A DNA stretch of 64,000 nt from Marinomonas communis (GTDB lineage: Bacteria; Pseudomonadota; Gammaproteobacteria; Pseudomonadales; Marinomonadaceae): NCBI RefSeq assembly GCF_004363305.1, contig NZ_SNZA01000005.1, positions 62,001-126,000 on the forward strand, read 5' to 3'. Below are positions 37,038 through 47,397 of this stretch, piece after piece (position 1 is the first letter of the stretch; every line of letters starts with the position of its first letter). The translations under genes and the position numbers were made by a program. The notes under the pieces are model-generated. The model was given only the letters and a program-made list of their open reading frames with translations. It did no database searches and had not been told where the DNA came from.

Positions 37038-37083
37038 AAGCCGCATCAACGCCGTGACGTAAGTCCTGTTGATGCGGCTTTTT
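37038..37083 (+). terminator. Terminator after the fusion gene
   Basis: The arms AAGCCGCATCAAC and GTTGATGCGGCTT, 13 bp each, enclose a 17-base loop and are followed by TTT. This separates, at least partly, the fusion gene from the co-oriented glycerate kinase gene. Confidence 0.8.
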
Positions 37084-37117
37084 GATAGGGGGCCATTAGA
37101 TACATAAGGGGGATAGA

Positions 37118-38248
37118 TTGAATTCAATGGAAAAAGAATCCGCCATTAAGATTTTTGATGCAGCGATTGATGCGGTAGCAGGCTTTAATGCAACGCAGCG
37201 TGCGGTTGCTGCATTTGATGGTTTTGTGCCAGATCAGATCATTGCAGTGGGTAAAGCGGCCAGTGGCATGTGTGCAGGCGCTTTAGCGGCACTTGGTAAT
37301 GATTGTCCTGCGTTTCTAGTTACCAAGTATGACCACACGGAACAAGCCATGTGGGATGCGAAAAATGTGACGGTGATTGAATCTGCGCACCCAGTGCCAG
37401 ATCAGCACTCGTTAGACGCTGGCTTACAGATGCTGGATACCGTTGAGTCTATGTCAGCAGGAAGCAAGCTACTGTTGTTGGTTTCTGGCGGTACCTCGGC
37501 GCTTTCTGAAGCCTTGCCTGAGGACGTCACACTAGAAGACTGGCAACAGCTAACGGATCAAATGTTGGCGGCAGGCTATAACATTGGCCAAATCAATGCT
37601 CGCCGTAAAGAAACGTCTTTGATTAAAGATGGTAAATTGCTGGCAAATTTTAAAGGCGCAGAAGTTCGCGTCTTAGCCATTTCTGACGTTGAAGGCGACA
37701 GTATCAGCACCATTGGTTCAGGGACCGGTGACACAAAACGCTGTCCGTCGACTGCAAGTATTGATTTGATTGCAACCAACGAAGTGGCTCGTATGGCTGC
37801 TGCGGATAAAGCGAAAGCGCTTGGCTTTACAGTCAAAGATAACCAAGAGTGTTTATACGACGACGTGGCCGTTTTGTCTGAACGCATTGGCCAATATATC
37901 GCGAAAGCAGAGCAGGGGGTTTATATCTACGGTGGTGAACCAACAGTGAAACTGCCTGAAAAACCTGGTAACGGTGGTCGTAACCAAGCGCTAGCACTAG
38001 GACTTGCTCAGCATATCGTAGGTCGTGATGATGTGTTGGTATTGGTGGCGGGTACCGATGGCAGTGATGGCCCAACAGATGCTGCGGGCGGCATTGTTGA
38101 TGGCTCAACGGCAGCGGATATTGAAGGGGCTCGTGATGCGCTAAAACGTGCTGATGCAGGAACATACTTGCGTGAGCATGGTGGCATCTTTATCACAGGC
38201 CCGACCAATACGAATGTAATGGATATTGTGATCGCGATTGTTCGCTAA
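37118..38248 (+). CDS. Glycerate 2-kinase (DUF4147/MOFRL family)
   Basis: A 376-residue kinase that phosphorylates D-glycerate to 2-phosphoglycerate. It has the family motifs VGKAASGMC, ESAHPVPD, LVSGGTSAL, and a C-terminal MOFRL domain with GEPTVKL, GGRNQALAL and GTDGSDGPTDAAGG. It is related to TtuD/GckA, not to GarK. The start TTG 37118 is favoured by AAGGGGGA 4-5 bases upstream; ATG 37127 is the alternative. It lies just behind the aminotransferase-dehydrogenase fusion, suggesting a route from amino acid to glycolysis through hydroxypyruvate and glycerate. Confidence 0.9.
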   Translation: MNSMEKESAIKIFDAAIDAVAGFNATQRAVAAFDGFVPDQIIAVGKAASGMCAGALAALGNDCPAFLVTKYDHTEQAMWDAKNVTVIESAHPVPDQHSLDAGLQMLDTVESMSAGSKLLLLVSGGTSALSEALPEDVTLEDWQQLTDQMLAAGYNIGQINARRKETSLIKDGKLLANFKGAEVRVLAISDVEGDSISTIGSGTGDTKRCPSTASIDLIATNEVARMAAADKAKALGFTVKDNQECLYDDVAVLSERIGQYIAKAEQGVYIYGGEPTVKLPEKPGNGGRNQALALGLAQHIVGRDDVLVLVAGTDGSDGPTDAAGGIVDGSTAADIEGARDALKRADAGTYLREHGGIFITGPTNTNVMDIVIAIVR

Positions 38249-38269
38249 TTAATAAAAGAAGACAGTCAT

Positions 38270-38307
38270 AAAAAAGCTCCAGTCCTATTAGGGCTGAAGC
38301 TTTTTTG
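38270..38307. terminator. Terminator between glycerate kinase and the DUF748 gene
   Basis: AAAAAAGCTCCAGTCC and GGGCTGAAGCTTTTTT form a long stem with one mismatch around TATTA. It is suited to stop both convergent transcripts. Confidence 0.85.
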
Positions 38308-38327
38308 CTCTATTAAAGAGTTGCTAA

Positions 38328-41300
38328 TTAGAATGTAAAGGTTACATGTGGCGCGGCATTATTGTCATCTTCGATAGAAGGTGAACATAAGAATACGCGA
38401 GAAGACTGAATGCCATTATCAACCAGATAGCGTTTTAAAGACTCGGCACGCTGATTGGCAAGCTCTAATAATTCCGCCTTTTCGTCTTCGGTTAAAGATT
38501 TGTAGGTCTTATCTTCACTAATGTCTTTTACGACTGATACACCACACGCTTTTAACTCTGCACCCTTACGATCTTTCATCAGTTTGATCATCTGATCTAA
38601 GAAGGCTTCTTGCTCCGGTGCAGTGATGTCCTCTTCTCCTAAAGCGTATTGCAACGGTTCTACGCGAAGACGTAGGGCTTGTTCGCCCGCAAACTGCACC
38701 AGCGAAATCACGTTGGCATAAGGGACAAAGGTTTGCATTAAGTAGGTACTTGAGGCTTTAAATAGTCCTTGTCTGATCGGTAACAAGAAGAAGTTCTGCC
38801 ACTGGAAGTTTGGGTTTTCTATATCACCTTTCATGGGCAGATCTAAGACAATGTTATTGTCGCTGTTCTTCAGTGCATTGACAGCCAAATCTAGTGGTAT
38901 TGCGCCAACTTGCAGTAGGGCATTGCTGTCTTTTTGTCCCCCCAGATCAAATTGTCGTAACACAATATGGGTATTACCGCTTAGCTCACCTTGATTGGCC
39001 GTAAGGTCTAAGTCCATATTAAGTTGCCCCGATTGAATCTGGTAGCCCAATGCGCTGGAAACGTAGGGTGAGACTGGCGGTAATTCGACTTCTCGAACCG
39101 TCGCTTTAGCCTGCATTGTCAGGCGCTCCGCCATCGGTTTAATGGAAGCGTTACTTTCGATGGTGGCATAGGCTCCATTTTTCGCTTTCAACTGAATAGT
39201 GGCGGCAGTGTCAGGGTCACGAGTATTGAGCTGATTAACGGTTAATTGCTCAATGTCTAAGACTCGACTCAGGGCAGGTGAAATACCTTTGTCAGAGAAA
39301 CTAAATTGAGAGCCTGGCGATAACTCGATGCGATCAACCACCACATAGAATGGAGAGCTTTCGCTGCTCGAACTGTCCGTTGCTAGTTTTTCTGCTGTTT
39401 CAGCTTCACTTGTTGTAGCTTGTGATTGCCAGCTTTTTGGCAGTACTAAGTTAGCTATTTCTCTAGACTCGGACAGCGCCACTCCAGAAATAAGCTTATC
39501 AAACAGCACACTGTCTACGTTGATACCATCTTTTTGGACTTGAACTCGTTTAATGGTCAATGTGTCAAACTTGCCCAGAGCTGGTAAGTTTTGTTCTGAG
39601 TTTGGTTGAGAAGCGATTAGTCCATCAAGCTGAATCTGATCAATAGAGGCTTTAGCGCCTTCAGTGTCGACGCTGATCGATGGGGCATTACTAGAGATGC
39701 CTTTCAGATTCAGTAGCGTGCCTTTGTCCGTCGCACTACTGGTCAGGTTCGCCATTTCAAGGGTATTTTTCTTTGCCTCAAGTTTCTCTAGGCCTTGGTC
39801 ATTTAGGCTCAGAAGAATCGACTCATTTACCAAGTTCAATTGATCCAGTAGTCCTGTCAGAACCTCATTTTGGGTGATGCCTAGCTGATTAAGAATGAGC
39901 TGATTCTGCTGAGCGTTGAGCTGCTGTTGGCCGTCTAATTGCTGCCACGCTAATTGGCTGTTTAATGAAATAGCATCGTAGCTAACGGACGTATTAGGTT
40001 GCTCATTTGGCAGGTTACGCAGCTCCAAATTTAATCCTTTGGAAGTCAGTTGTGTACCTGTTTTCACCGACAGGCCTTTATCAGACTGAGTGAATTCAGT
40101 GTTATTAAGTTGCAAATCAAGGTCTGCCAGAGCTGCATTGATATCAGGATTATCGAAAGCGAACGTACTTAACTGCACCGTTGTGTTGTTACTTTGAACA
40201 TTCAATTGTTGAGCAGACTGGGTGATCTTGGCTTTGTTAAGTGCTAAACCAATGGACTGCAGTTGACCTGATAGATTCGTGCCTGCCACTTTGGTGTTGT
40301 CTAAATCAAAGCGTAATTTATCAAGCGTCACTGTCTGGCTTTGTTCTTCTAAATCCACATTAACAGGAAGATCCAGAGCCAAAGAGGCTGCTTCTAGCTG
40401 CTCTCCTGTTGGTAACTTTCCTGTCAGTCCTTCAGCCGTTAAGGCCACTACCGTGGCAATATTGCCTTGAGAATTTGCCAAATCTAACTGCGTCGCAACA
40501 TCACTTAGTTGAAGTTCAGACTTCGTGATGTCGGCGCTGGTTTCACCAGAGCGCCATTTTGTTGAGCCTAGGGCGATAGTTGTATCACCATTGTGAACCG
40601 TCAGCTCGTCACCCGTCTTAGAAAGGTTTAACTCGTTTTTGAGGGCTAGGTTCTCTGTTTCTAATTGTTGATCGCCAAGTGTTACTTTCAAACCTTCAAT
40701 ATTGATCGAGCTGTTTGCTTGCGCATTGAGGCTTTGCGTTGTGTTCATCGACACGGTCACGTCGTTTAACTGAGTATCGAAGGTATTCCAAGCAATATTT
40801 TGATCGTTCTGCTGCAGACTGATATTTGAGCTGCCAACACTGATGCGAGGGGACTCAAAGGTCAATAGTGGCGCATCTTTAAAACGATAAGTGGTTTTAG
40901 TAGTGCCTTCCAATCGCAAGTCATTGGCTTGAACGGTGCCAATTTGATTTGGTAAAAAGTGCTTGAAATCAGTACTGGAGACGAGGATGTTCTCTAGATC
41001 TATCGATGCATCCAGCTTTTCTTTATCGGCTTGAATGTCGCCAGTTAAGTTAGCGATGGCATCATTCATGGAGGCGTTTAGCTCAAAAATACCTCGCCAT
41101 TGAGAGAGCTCATGGGACACTTCAGCGATACTTAGGTGGTTGATGGCAAAGGTGTCGGTCCCTTTCTCTGTGCTGAGCGAAACGGAAATGTCCTTTATGT
41201 CAGCATTTCGAACAAAAAAGGTTGGGACGATGGTTGCTTCTTTGCCTGACTCAGCTTCTTCATCGTCTGCGGTGTTAGCTTCGGATGGGGGAATCGTAAT

Positions 41301-41675
41301 GCCTGCAATGGTTAAGCTGTCTTCTAGTTGATTGACCTGAGTTTTGAATCCATTAATGGTCACATGGTTAACATGGAAGGCACCGAGGAAAAGTGGCCAA
41401 AAGTCTAGGCCTACACTTAAGTGCTCAAGGTGTAATGTTTCTTGCTCTTTTTGCTCAATGCTGACGTTGCTTAGATTAACTCCGATAGGAAACAGGTCAG
41501 GATTAATCTCATCAGCTGTCAATACCGCGTCATATTGCGCAAGGTAACGATTAGCCGCCCACTTGGTTAATACTGGGATTAATGACCAAATTAAAACCAA
41601 TGTAATCAATATGGCGCTAATGATTAAAGCAGCTTTTTTGTGCCATGTTTGCATTGTAATGGCCTTATTTGCCAT
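38328..41675 (-). CDS. DUF748/AsmA-like envelope protein
   Basis: A 1115-residue protein. One membrane anchor (about 12-35) is followed by a very long periplasmic region rich in beta-strand repeats (GLKVTLGDQQLETENLALKNEL-like units), as in the AsmA/TamB/YhdP superfamily. The last 350 residues include the DUF748 conserved part and an OmpA-like C-terminal stretch (KSLTEDEKAELLELANQRAESLKRYL). Members are thought to bridge the inner and outer membranes for lipid transport; the cargo of this protein is unknown. AAGGAG lies 6 bases before the ATG. It is monocistronic, and the downstream gene converges. Confidence 0.8.
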   Translation of the reverse strand: MANKAITMQTWHKKAALIISAILITLVLIWSLIPVLTKWAANRYLAQYDAVLTADEINPDLFPIGVNLSNVSIEQKEQETLHLEHLSVGLDFWPLFLGAFHVNHVTINGFKTQVNQLEDSLTIAGITIPPSEANTADDEEAESGKEATIVPTFFVRNADIKDISVSLSTEKGTDTFAINHLSIAEVSHELSQWRGIFELNASMNDAIANLTGDIQADKEKLDASIDLENILVSSTDFKHFLPNQIGTVQANDLRLEGTTKTTYRFKDAPLLTFESPRISVGSSNISLQQNDQNIAWNTFDTQLNDVTVSMNTTQSLNAQANSSINIEGLKVTLGDQQLETENLALKNELNLSKTGDELTVHNGDTTIALGSTKWRSGETSADITKSELQLSDVATQLDLANSQGNIATVVALTAEGLTGKLPTGEQLEAASLALDLPVNVDLEEQSQTVTLDKLRFDLDNTKVAGTNLSGQLQSIGLALNKAKITQSAQQLNVQSNNTTVQLSTFAFDNPDINAALADLDLQLNNTEFTQSDKGLSVKTGTQLTSKGLNLELRNLPNEQPNTSVSYDAISLNSQLAWQQLDGQQQLNAQQNQLILNQLGITQNEVLTGLLDQLNLVNESILLSLNDQGLEKLEAKKNTLEMANLTSSATDKGTLLNLKGISSNAPSISVDTEGAKASIDQIQLDGLIASQPNSEQNLPALGKFDTLTIKRVQVQKDGINVDSVLFDKLISGVALSESREIANLVLPKSWQSQATTSEAETAEKLATDSSSSESSPFYVVVDRIELSPGSQFSFSDKGISPALSRVLDIEQLTVNQLNTRDPDTAATIQLKAKNGAYATIESNASIKPMAERLTMQAKATVREVELPPVSPYVSSALGYQIQSGQLNMDLDLTANQGELSGNTHIVLRQFDLGGQKDSNALLQVGAIPLDLAVNALKNSDNNIVLDLPMKGDIENPNFQWQNFFLLPIRQGLFKASSTYLMQTFVPYANVISLVQFAGEQALRLRVEPLQYALGEEDITAPEQEAFLDQMIKLMKDRKGAELKACGVSVVKDISEDKTYKSLTEDEKAELLELANQRAESLKRYLVDNGIQSSRVFLCSPSIEDDNNAAPHVTFTF

Positions 41676-41785
41676 GAAGTTCTCCTTGCTGACAAGCTCA
41701 AGCGCGAAACGTCAATTATTTTACTGAGATAAAGAGAATAGTGTAAGACCAAGACTTCGTAAGTATTGTTCAGTAAAGAAGATGC

Positions 41786-42187
41786 TTACTCAGTAGAAGG
41801 GGGGGAAGATTCCGTATTGGATTCTTTACGCAATGGCATTCTTAGCAGATGAATGCTGACGGCAATGCCTATCACACATAAACCGACGGTGGCCCAGAAG
41901 CGCGCAACGATAAACATTGATAGAGTCATGCCGGCCCACATGAAAATAAGAGCGCGGTTACGGGCTTTTTTAGGAATCCCTTGATCTGATTGCCAATCAG
42001 AGACTATAGGGCCGAAATACTTATGCTGTATCAGCCATGCGTGAAAACGTTCAGAGGATTTTGAAAAGCACCATGCAGCAAGGAGCACCAAAGGTGTTGT
42101 TGGCAACAAAGGCAAGAAGATGCCAATGATGCCTGTGATGAGCGATAGCCACCCAAGGATGATCAATGCAAGTCGTTTACCAGTCAT
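41786..42187 (-). CDS. YbaN/DUF454 family inner membrane protein
   Basis: A 133-residue protein with about three to four membrane segments. It has the family pattern GIIGIFLPLLPTTPLVLLAAWCFSKSS near the start, then HAWLIQHKYFGP and IPKKARNRA. Function is unknown; the E. coli member is YbaN. It lies 80 bases after the RNase T gene on the same strand and may be cotranscribed. Confidence 0.88.
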   Translation of the reverse strand: MTGKRLALIILGWLSLITGIIGIFLPLLPTTPLVLLAAWCFSKSSERFHAWLIQHKYFGPIVSDWQSDQGIPKKARNRALIFMWAGMTLSMFIVARFWATVGLCVIGIAVSIHLLRMPLRKESNTESSPPSTE

Positions 42188-42267
42188 ATTGGGTCATCGC
42201 TACGTGTTCAAGTAAGTCCGTTATGACCTCTTACCTTGAAAAGTAAGAGCCAGTTTGTTTGGTGCGT

Positions 42268-42936
42268 TTAATTCGCTGCACCAAACAATGATTCCATGGT
42301 ATCGCCTTCAGTTTCAGTTACCAAGCTCCAACCACCGAGGCGTTTCCAGCGGTTGACGATTTCACAAAACAGTTCCGCTGTTTTTTCCGTGTCGTATGCA
42401 GCGGAGTGCGCTTGAGAGTTACTAAAACTAATGCCAGCAACTTGGCAAGCTTTCGCTAGTACAGTCTGACCAAAAGCCAAGCCTGACAAGCTTGCCGTAT
42501 CAAAGCTTGAGAAAGGGTGGAATGGGTTGCGTTTAATCTCGTTTCGCTCAATGGCAGCATTTAAAAAACCATGATCGAATGCCGAATTGTGACCAACCAA
42601 AATAGCTCGTTTACAGCCGGTTGATTTCAGCTCTTTACGTACCTTGCTAAACATCTGCGTTAGGGCATCTTTTTCAAGAATATCATCACGATCAGCGGCG
42701 AATGGATCAATACCTGTGAACTCTAGGGCTTCTTTTTCTAAATTAGCGCCTTCGAATGGTTTAATATGAAAGGACATGGTTTCATGGATATAAAGCTCGC
42801 CATTTTCGTCCATGCGCACAATGCTTGCAGCCAATTCTAATAAAGCATCGGTTTTTGCATTAAAGCCAGCCGTTTCTACGTCGATAACAATGGGTAGGAA
42901 GCCGCGGAATCGATCTTTGATTTCGTGATTAGACAA
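42268..42936 (-). CDS. rnt: Ribonuclease T
   Basis: A 222-residue DEDDh 3'-to-5' exonuclease that trims tRNA and other stable RNA ends. Exo I is [14 protein letters not shown], Exo II includes [12 protein letters not shown] and Exo III has [14 protein letters not shown] with the H-x4-D pair. The length equals the family norm (about 215). It is divergent from motY with a 97-base shared promoter region. Confidence 0.95.
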   Translation of the reverse strand: MSNHEIKDRFRGFLPIVIDVETAGFNAKTDALLELAASIVRMDENGELYIHETMSFHIKPFEGANLEKEALEFTGIDPFAADRDDILEKDALTQMFSKVRKELKSTGCKRAILVGHNSAFDHGFLNAAIERNEIKRNPFHPFSSFDTASLSGLAFGQTVLAKACQVAGISFSNSQAHSAAYDTEKTAELFCEIVNRWKRLGGWSLVTETEGDTMESLFGAAN

Positions 42937-43033
42937 AAGAGAATCCTTAATTCTGCCGAATGCTCAGAAAATAAATGAGTAGTTTGGGGAAGATGATAAC
43001 ATACATGGCAAGTCGAGAACGAGAACTCATATC

Positions 43034-43942
43034 GTGATAGTCAAACCTTTACTGAAAACCGCATTGTTACTCTCGAGCTGTATTTTTGCTATGCAAAGCA
43101 GTGCGTTGACGCGTTACGAGTCAACGATTGAAGAGTCGAAATGGTCTCTGTCCGGCGACATTTTTGCTTGTACCTTAGAGCACCCGATTCCACATTTTGG
43201 TGTGGGGGAATTCATTAAAGAGGCGGGCGAACCTATGAAGTTTGTTCTGCAGCCCCACAATGAAAAGATGGGTCCGGGACAAGTGTACATTATTTCTCAA
43301 GCACCTAGCTGGGTGCCGGGTATTTCACCTGAAACATTAGAGGTCATGCCTTACCCAGGCTATGGTTTGACCGTTGAAGTTGGCGGGCAGGTCGCAGAAC
43401 AAATGCTAACCTCACTTGACCGCGGACGTCACCCGGTAGTGACAGGGTCGGCATGGGAGAATGGCCGAGAAAGTGTCGAGGTTGCACTCAGTAATATTAA
43501 TTTTAATCCCGCTTACGATGAGTTTCGACGCTGTATGGCAAGTCTATTGCCAGTCAATTTCGATCAGATCGCGCGTACAGCAGCGCTATTCCCATCAAAT
43601 GGCACAGAGTTGACTGAGCGAATTAAACGACGCCTCGATCTGGTGGCGATTTATGTGGCCGCGGATCCAACCATTGAGTACATCTACATTGACGGTCACA
43701 CGGACGTGGTTGGCTCCCGTCGTGATAACCGAGAGTTATCCAAAACACGGGCAGAAAAGGTAACGGCCTACCTGTTACAGAAAGGTATTCCGCCAGAGAA
43801 AATCGTTTCTCGTTACCACGGTGAGCGTTATCCTGCGGCCGATAATCGAACCAATGATGGGCGAGAACGTAACCGTCGTGTGACCATCCGACTTGAGCGA
43901 ACCAATAACAATGCTCAATCCTTGTCGGAGCCGAGTCAGTAA
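43034..43942 (+). CDS. motY: Sodium-type flagellar motor protein MotY
   Basis: A 302-residue periplasmic protein. It has an N-terminal signal peptide, a MotY-specific domain (ACTLEHPIPHFG, APSWVPGISPE) and a C-terminal OmpA-like peptidoglycan-binding domain (IDGHTDVVGSRRDNRELSKTRA, then GRERNRRVTI). MotY forms the T ring that anchors PomAB stators in polar sodium-driven flagella. This indicates motility and fits the chemotaxis operon at the left of the window. The start is GTG 43034. A strong terminator follows. Confidence 0.9.
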   Translation: MIVKPLLKTALLLSSCIFAMQSSALTRYESTIEESKWSLSGDIFACTLEHPIPHFGVGEFIKEAGEPMKFVLQPHNEKMGPGQVYIISQAPSWVPGISPETLEVMPYPGYGLTVEVGGQVAEQMLTSLDRGRHPVVTGSAWENGRESVEVALSNINFNPAYDEFRRCMASLLPVNFDQIARTAALFPSNGTELTERIKRRLDLVAIYVAADPTIEYIYIDGHTDVVGSRRDNRELSKTRAEKVTAYLLQKGIPPEKIVSRYHGERYPAADNRTNDGRERNRRVTIRLERTNNNAQSLSEPSQ

Positions 43943-43982
43943 GCGACCTTTAACAGGTAACAATCCGTTCTATTTTCCCCCG

Positions 43983-44012
43983 CGCCCCTTGCTATGCAAG
44001 GGGCGAAATTTT
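43983..44012 (+). terminator. Terminator after motY
   Basis: A perfect 10-bp stem, CGCCCCTTGC/GCAAGGGGCG, with a TAT loop is followed by AAATTTT, 40 bases after the motY stop. Confidence 0.8.
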
Positions 44013-44088
44013 ACACTAACCGCCTATTTTATTTAGTTGTGCAGTCTAATTTTGGGACTGTTCGAGTTCGTTGAGGAGAAAGAACATA

Positions 44089-45318
44089 ATGTCTGACGTG
44101 AAGAAGGTAGTGCTAGCCTACTCTGGCGGCCTAGACACTTCCGTAATCGTGAAGTGGCTTCAAGAAGAGTATCAGTGTGAAGTGGTAACTTTTACCGCTG
44201 ACTTGGGTCAGGGCGAAGAAGTGGAGCCAGCTCGCGCGAAAGCTCAAGCGTTAGGTGTAAAAGAAATCTTCATCGAAGACCTACGTGAAGAGTTCGTTCG
44301 TGACTTCGTATTCCCAATGTTCCGTGCGAACACTGTATACGAAGGTGAGTACCTACTAGGTACGTCTATCGCTCGTCCACTTATCGCTAAGCGTTTAATT
44401 GAAATCGCTAACGAAACAGGTGCGGATGCGATCTCTCACGGTGCGACAGGTAAAGGTAATGACCAAGTTCGTTTCGAACTAGGTGCTTACGCGCTGAAAC
44501 CAGGCGTTCAAGTTATCGCTCCATGGCGTGAGTGGGACCTAACGTCTCGTGAAACGCTAATGGCTTACTGTGAAAAGCACGACATCCCAGTTGACTTCTC
44601 TAAAGCTAAGAAGAAGTCTCCTTACTCAATGGATGCGAACCTTCTTCACATCTCTTACGAAGGTGATCTACTAGAAGATCCATGGACAAGCGCTGAAGAA
44701 GATATGTGGCGCTGGTCTGTATCTCCAGAGCAAGCGCCAGATGAAGCAACAATCATCGAGCTTGGCTTCGAAAAGGGTGATGCAGTTTCTATCAACGGCG
44801 AGAAAATGTCTCCAGCAACTATCCTTGAGACTTTGAACAAAATCGGTGGCGCAAACGGTATCGGTCGTGATGATCTAGTTGAAAACCGTTTCGTTGGTAT
44901 GAAGTCTCGTGGTTGTTACGAAACTCCAGGGGGGACAATCCTTCTGAAAGCACACCGTGCAATGGAGTCTATCACTCTAGACCGTGAAGCAGCTCACCTT
45001 AAAGATGAGATCATGCCGAAGTACGCTAAAGTGATCTACAACGGCTTCTGGTGGTCAGAAGAGCGCCGTATGCTGCAAGCATTGATCGACGCATCTCAAG
45101 AATTCGTAACAGGTACTGTTCGTCTTAAATTGTACAAAGGCAACGTAATTGTTGAAGGTCGTGAGTCTCCATACAGCCTATTCGACAGCACAATCGCTAC
45201 TTTTGAAGACGACGCTGGTGCTTATGATCAGAAAGATGCAGCTGGCTTCATCAAGCTAAATGCTCTACGTATGCGTATCGCAGCTCAAAAAGGTCGTACT
45301 TTTCTAGATCGCGACTAA
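44089..45318 (+). CDS. argG: Argininosuccinate synthase
   Basis: A 409-residue type I argininosuccinate synthase joining citrulline and aspartate with ATP. The N-terminal pyrophosphatase-type P-loop [10 protein letters not shown] is followed by [15 protein letters not shown] and SIDANL-like (here YSMDANLLH), all diagnostic. The codon use is strongly biased, in keeping with high expression. The ATG 44089 has GAGGAG 10 bases upstream; the frame's earlier start at 44071 overlaps the ribosome-binding site. It is monocistronic, with a strong terminator behind it. Confidence 0.97.
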   Translation: MSDVKKVVLAYSGGLDTSVIVKWLQEEYQCEVVTFTADLGQGEEVEPARAKAQALGVKEIFIEDLREEFVRDFVFPMFRANTVYEGEYLLGTSIARPLIAKRLIEIANETGADAISHGATGKGNDQVRFELGAYALKPGVQVIAPWREWDLTSRETLMAYCEKHDIPVDFSKAKKKSPYSMDANLLHISYEGDLLEDPWTSAEEDMWRWSVSPEQAPDEATIIELGFEKGDAVSINGEKMSPATILETLNKIGGANGIGRDDLVENRFVGMKSRGCYETPGGTILLKAHRAMESITLDREAAHLKDEIMPKYAKVIYNGFWWSEERRMLQALIDASQEFVTGTVRLKLYKGNVIVEGRESPYSLFDSTIATFEDDAGAYDQKDAAGFIKLNALRMRIAAQKGRTFLDRD

Positions 45319-45348
45319 ACCATTTCGCTGCGGCGAAAGTTGAAATAC

Positions 45349-45383
45349 GAAACGCCCGCTCCTCACAGAGCGGGCGTTTTTTT
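45349..45383 (+). terminator. Terminator after argG
   Basis: An AACGCCCGCTC/GAGCGGGCGTT stem (11 bp) around CTCACA is followed by a seven-T run. Confidence 0.92.
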
Positions 45384-45480
45384 ATGTGTCTTGATCTTTG
45401 TGTTCAGCAAGCTATTTTAATCAGAGCAGAAAAGTGTTCTTATTGACTGTTTGGTTAATAATATTAAAACAAGGTAGCCT

Positions 45481-46377
45481 ATGACCGTTTTTAACATCGG
45501 TTCGATTAATATCGACCACTTATACCAAGTGGATCATTTTGTTCGTCCAGGTGAGACTATGAGCTCATCCAGCTATCAACAAGTGCTGGGTGGCAAAGGC
45601 GCCAATCAATCCGTAGCGTTGGCGAAAGCAAAAGCAGATGTACAGCACATTGGTGCGCTAAACCGCTCTGATCAGCATATTCTTGCTCAGCTACAAGAGT
45701 ATGGCGTGAATACAGATCAAATTGCGCAATTGGACGAGGCGTCTGGTCACGCCATTATTCAGCTGACACCGAGTGCAGAAAACAGCATTATTTTGTACCC
45801 CGGTAGCAATCATCGTTTAACAGAGCAGCAAATTAAGTCTGCCCTGAATAATGCAACAAAAGATGACTGGGTGCTGCTTCAGAATGAAACCAACTTGGTC
45901 GCAGAAACGCTAGAGTGGGCGCAGCAAGCTGGTGTGAAGGTGGCTTTTAACCCTGCGCCAATGGATGCTGAGCTGACTCGCAGAGTGTTGTCATTCATTG
46001 ATTTACTAATCGTCAATGAAGTCGAAGCAATGGATCTTGCTGGTGTTGACACCATTGAAGAGGCTGCGCAAATACTTCCTGAGCAATATCCCGATCTTGC
46101 GGTGATGATGACTCTAGGCAAAGAAGGCGTGCGCTATTTCTCCAAGGCAGAGGATCTTCAAGTCAAAGCGTTTGTCGTTGAAGCGAAAGATACGACCGCT
46201 GCTGGAGATACTTTTATTGGTTTTTGTTTGGCGGAATTAGCAAGAGGTGCTTCTTACGAAGTAGCGATGCGCACTGCTTGCGCGGCATCAGCCATTGCAG
46301 TGACCCGAGTAGGTGCTGCACCTTCTATTCCAACGCTTGATGAAGTTACCGAATTTTTGGCAAATCAGTCTAAATAG
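45481..46377 (+). CDS. PfkB-family sugar kinase, probable ribokinase
   Basis: A 298-residue PfkB-family kinase. N-terminal NIGSINIDHLYQVDHFVRPGET and GGKGANQSVALAKA are the ribokinase substrate loop. The C-terminal signature DTTAAGDTFIGFCLAEL carries the catalytic aspartate. It is followed after 16 bases by a nucleoside hydrolase, so the likely job is phosphorylating ribose released from nucleosides. A nucleoside kinase activity cannot be excluded. Confidence 0.88.
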   Translation: MTVFNIGSINIDHLYQVDHFVRPGETMSSSSYQQVLGGKGANQSVALAKAKADVQHIGALNRSDQHILAQLQEYGVNTDQIAQLDEASGHAIIQLTPSAENSIILYPGSNHRLTEQQIKSALNNATKDDWVLLQNETNLVAETLEWAQQAGVKVAFNPAPMDAELTRRVLSFIDLLIVNEVEAMDLAGVDTIEEAAQILPEQYPDLAVMMTLGKEGVRYFSKAEDLQVKAFVVEAKDTTAAGDTFIGFCLAELARGASYEVAMRTACAASAIAVTRVGAAPSIPTLDEVTEFLANQSK

Positions 46378-46393
46378 ATTTAACGAGAGAACC

Positions 46394-47344
46394 ATGACAC
46401 GAAAAATTATTATTGATACGGATCCAGGCATCGATGATGCAATGGCGATCTTTTTTGCTTTTCAAGCAAAAGAACTAGAGGTTTTAGGTCTCACCACGAC
46501 GTATGGTAACGTGCCAGTTGAGATTGCAACGCAGAATGCCCTGACCTTAACAGAAATCGCCGGCGTCAATGTACCTGTGGCGGGCGGTGTGGCCGTGCCT
46601 TCGAAGATTACACCACGTCCTTTTCCTGATTTTGTTCATGGTGCGGATGGCTTTGGCAACATTGATTACCCAGCGCCAAAGACTAAAGCTCTAGAGCAAA
46701 GCGCTGCCGAATTTATCATCGAGCAAGTACGTAAATACCCAGGTGAGGTAACACTTGTCGCGCTTGGGCCTTTGGGCAACCTTGGCAAAGTGTTAGAGCT
46801 TGATCCTGAAATCGCAAACCTAGTTGATGAAGTGGTTCTGATGGGTGGCGCTGCTATTGAGTATGGTAACGTGTCACCCGTTGCGGAAGCTAACATCATC
46901 AACGAACCTCATGCTGCGGACGCGGTGTTCACGGCACCTTGGCAGGTTACTATGGTCGGCCTTGATGTGACCCACCAAGTATTGCTAGACAACTCAGTAC
47001 TTGAGCGTATCAAAGCGAAAAGCCCAGAACAGGGCAGTTTCTTATATGACTGTGCTCAGTTCTACATTAATTTCTACAGTGATCGTTTCGGTATCAACGG
47101 ATGTTACTTCCATGATGCGTCGACGATCGCTTACTTGCTAGACCCTAGTATTTTTGAAGTTGAGTTAGGGGCTGTACGGGTTGCTTGTGAAGGCATTGCT
47201 ATTGGGCAAACGATCTTCGCACCACAAGGTGTTTCTTACCCTGAACCGCATTGGAATGACGTGCCAATGACACAAGTCTGCATGGAAGTAGACGGTGAGC
47301 GGATGCTTAAACTGTATGAAGATGTGATGGTTGGTGCGCTTTAA
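46394..47344 (+). CDS. Inosine-uridine-type nucleoside hydrolase
   Basis: A 316-residue calcium-dependent N-ribohydrolase. The N-terminal metal motif IIIDTDPGIDDAMAI, then TTTYGNV, LVALGPLGNL and VVLMGGA are family hallmarks. A catalytic histidine probably lies in CYFHDASTIAYLLDP. It splits ribonucleosides to base and ribose; the adjacent kinase would then make ribose 5-phosphate. The frame opens earlier, at 46313 inside the kinase gene, but the ATG at 46394 matches the family start. Confidence 0.92.
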   Translation: MTRKIIIDTDPGIDDAMAIFFAFQAKELEVLGLTTTYGNVPVEIATQNALTLTEIAGVNVPVAGGVAVPSKITPRPFPDFVHGADGFGNIDYPAPKTKALEQSAAEFIIEQVRKYPGEVTLVALGPLGNLGKVLELDPEIANLVDEVVLMGGAAIEYGNVSPVAEANIINEPHAADAVFTAPWQVTMVGLDVTHQVLLDNSVLERIKAKSPEQGSFLYDCAQFYINFYSDRFGINGCYFHDASTIAYLLDPSIFEVELGAVRVACEGIAIGQTIFAPQGVSYPEPHWNDVPMTQVCMEVDGERMLKLYEDVMVGAL

Positions 47345-47364
47345 GCGTGGATTTGTGAAATGTT

Positions 47365-47391
47365 GAAAAGGCGCCTCGGCGCCTTTTTTAT
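47365..47391. terminator. Terminator between nucleoside hydrolase and the PilZ-like gene
   Basis: AAAAGGCGCC and GGCGCCTTTT form a perfect stem around TC, with a T run on the right and A run on the left. It serves the two convergent genes. Confidence 0.88.
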
Positions 47392-47397
47392 TTTTAA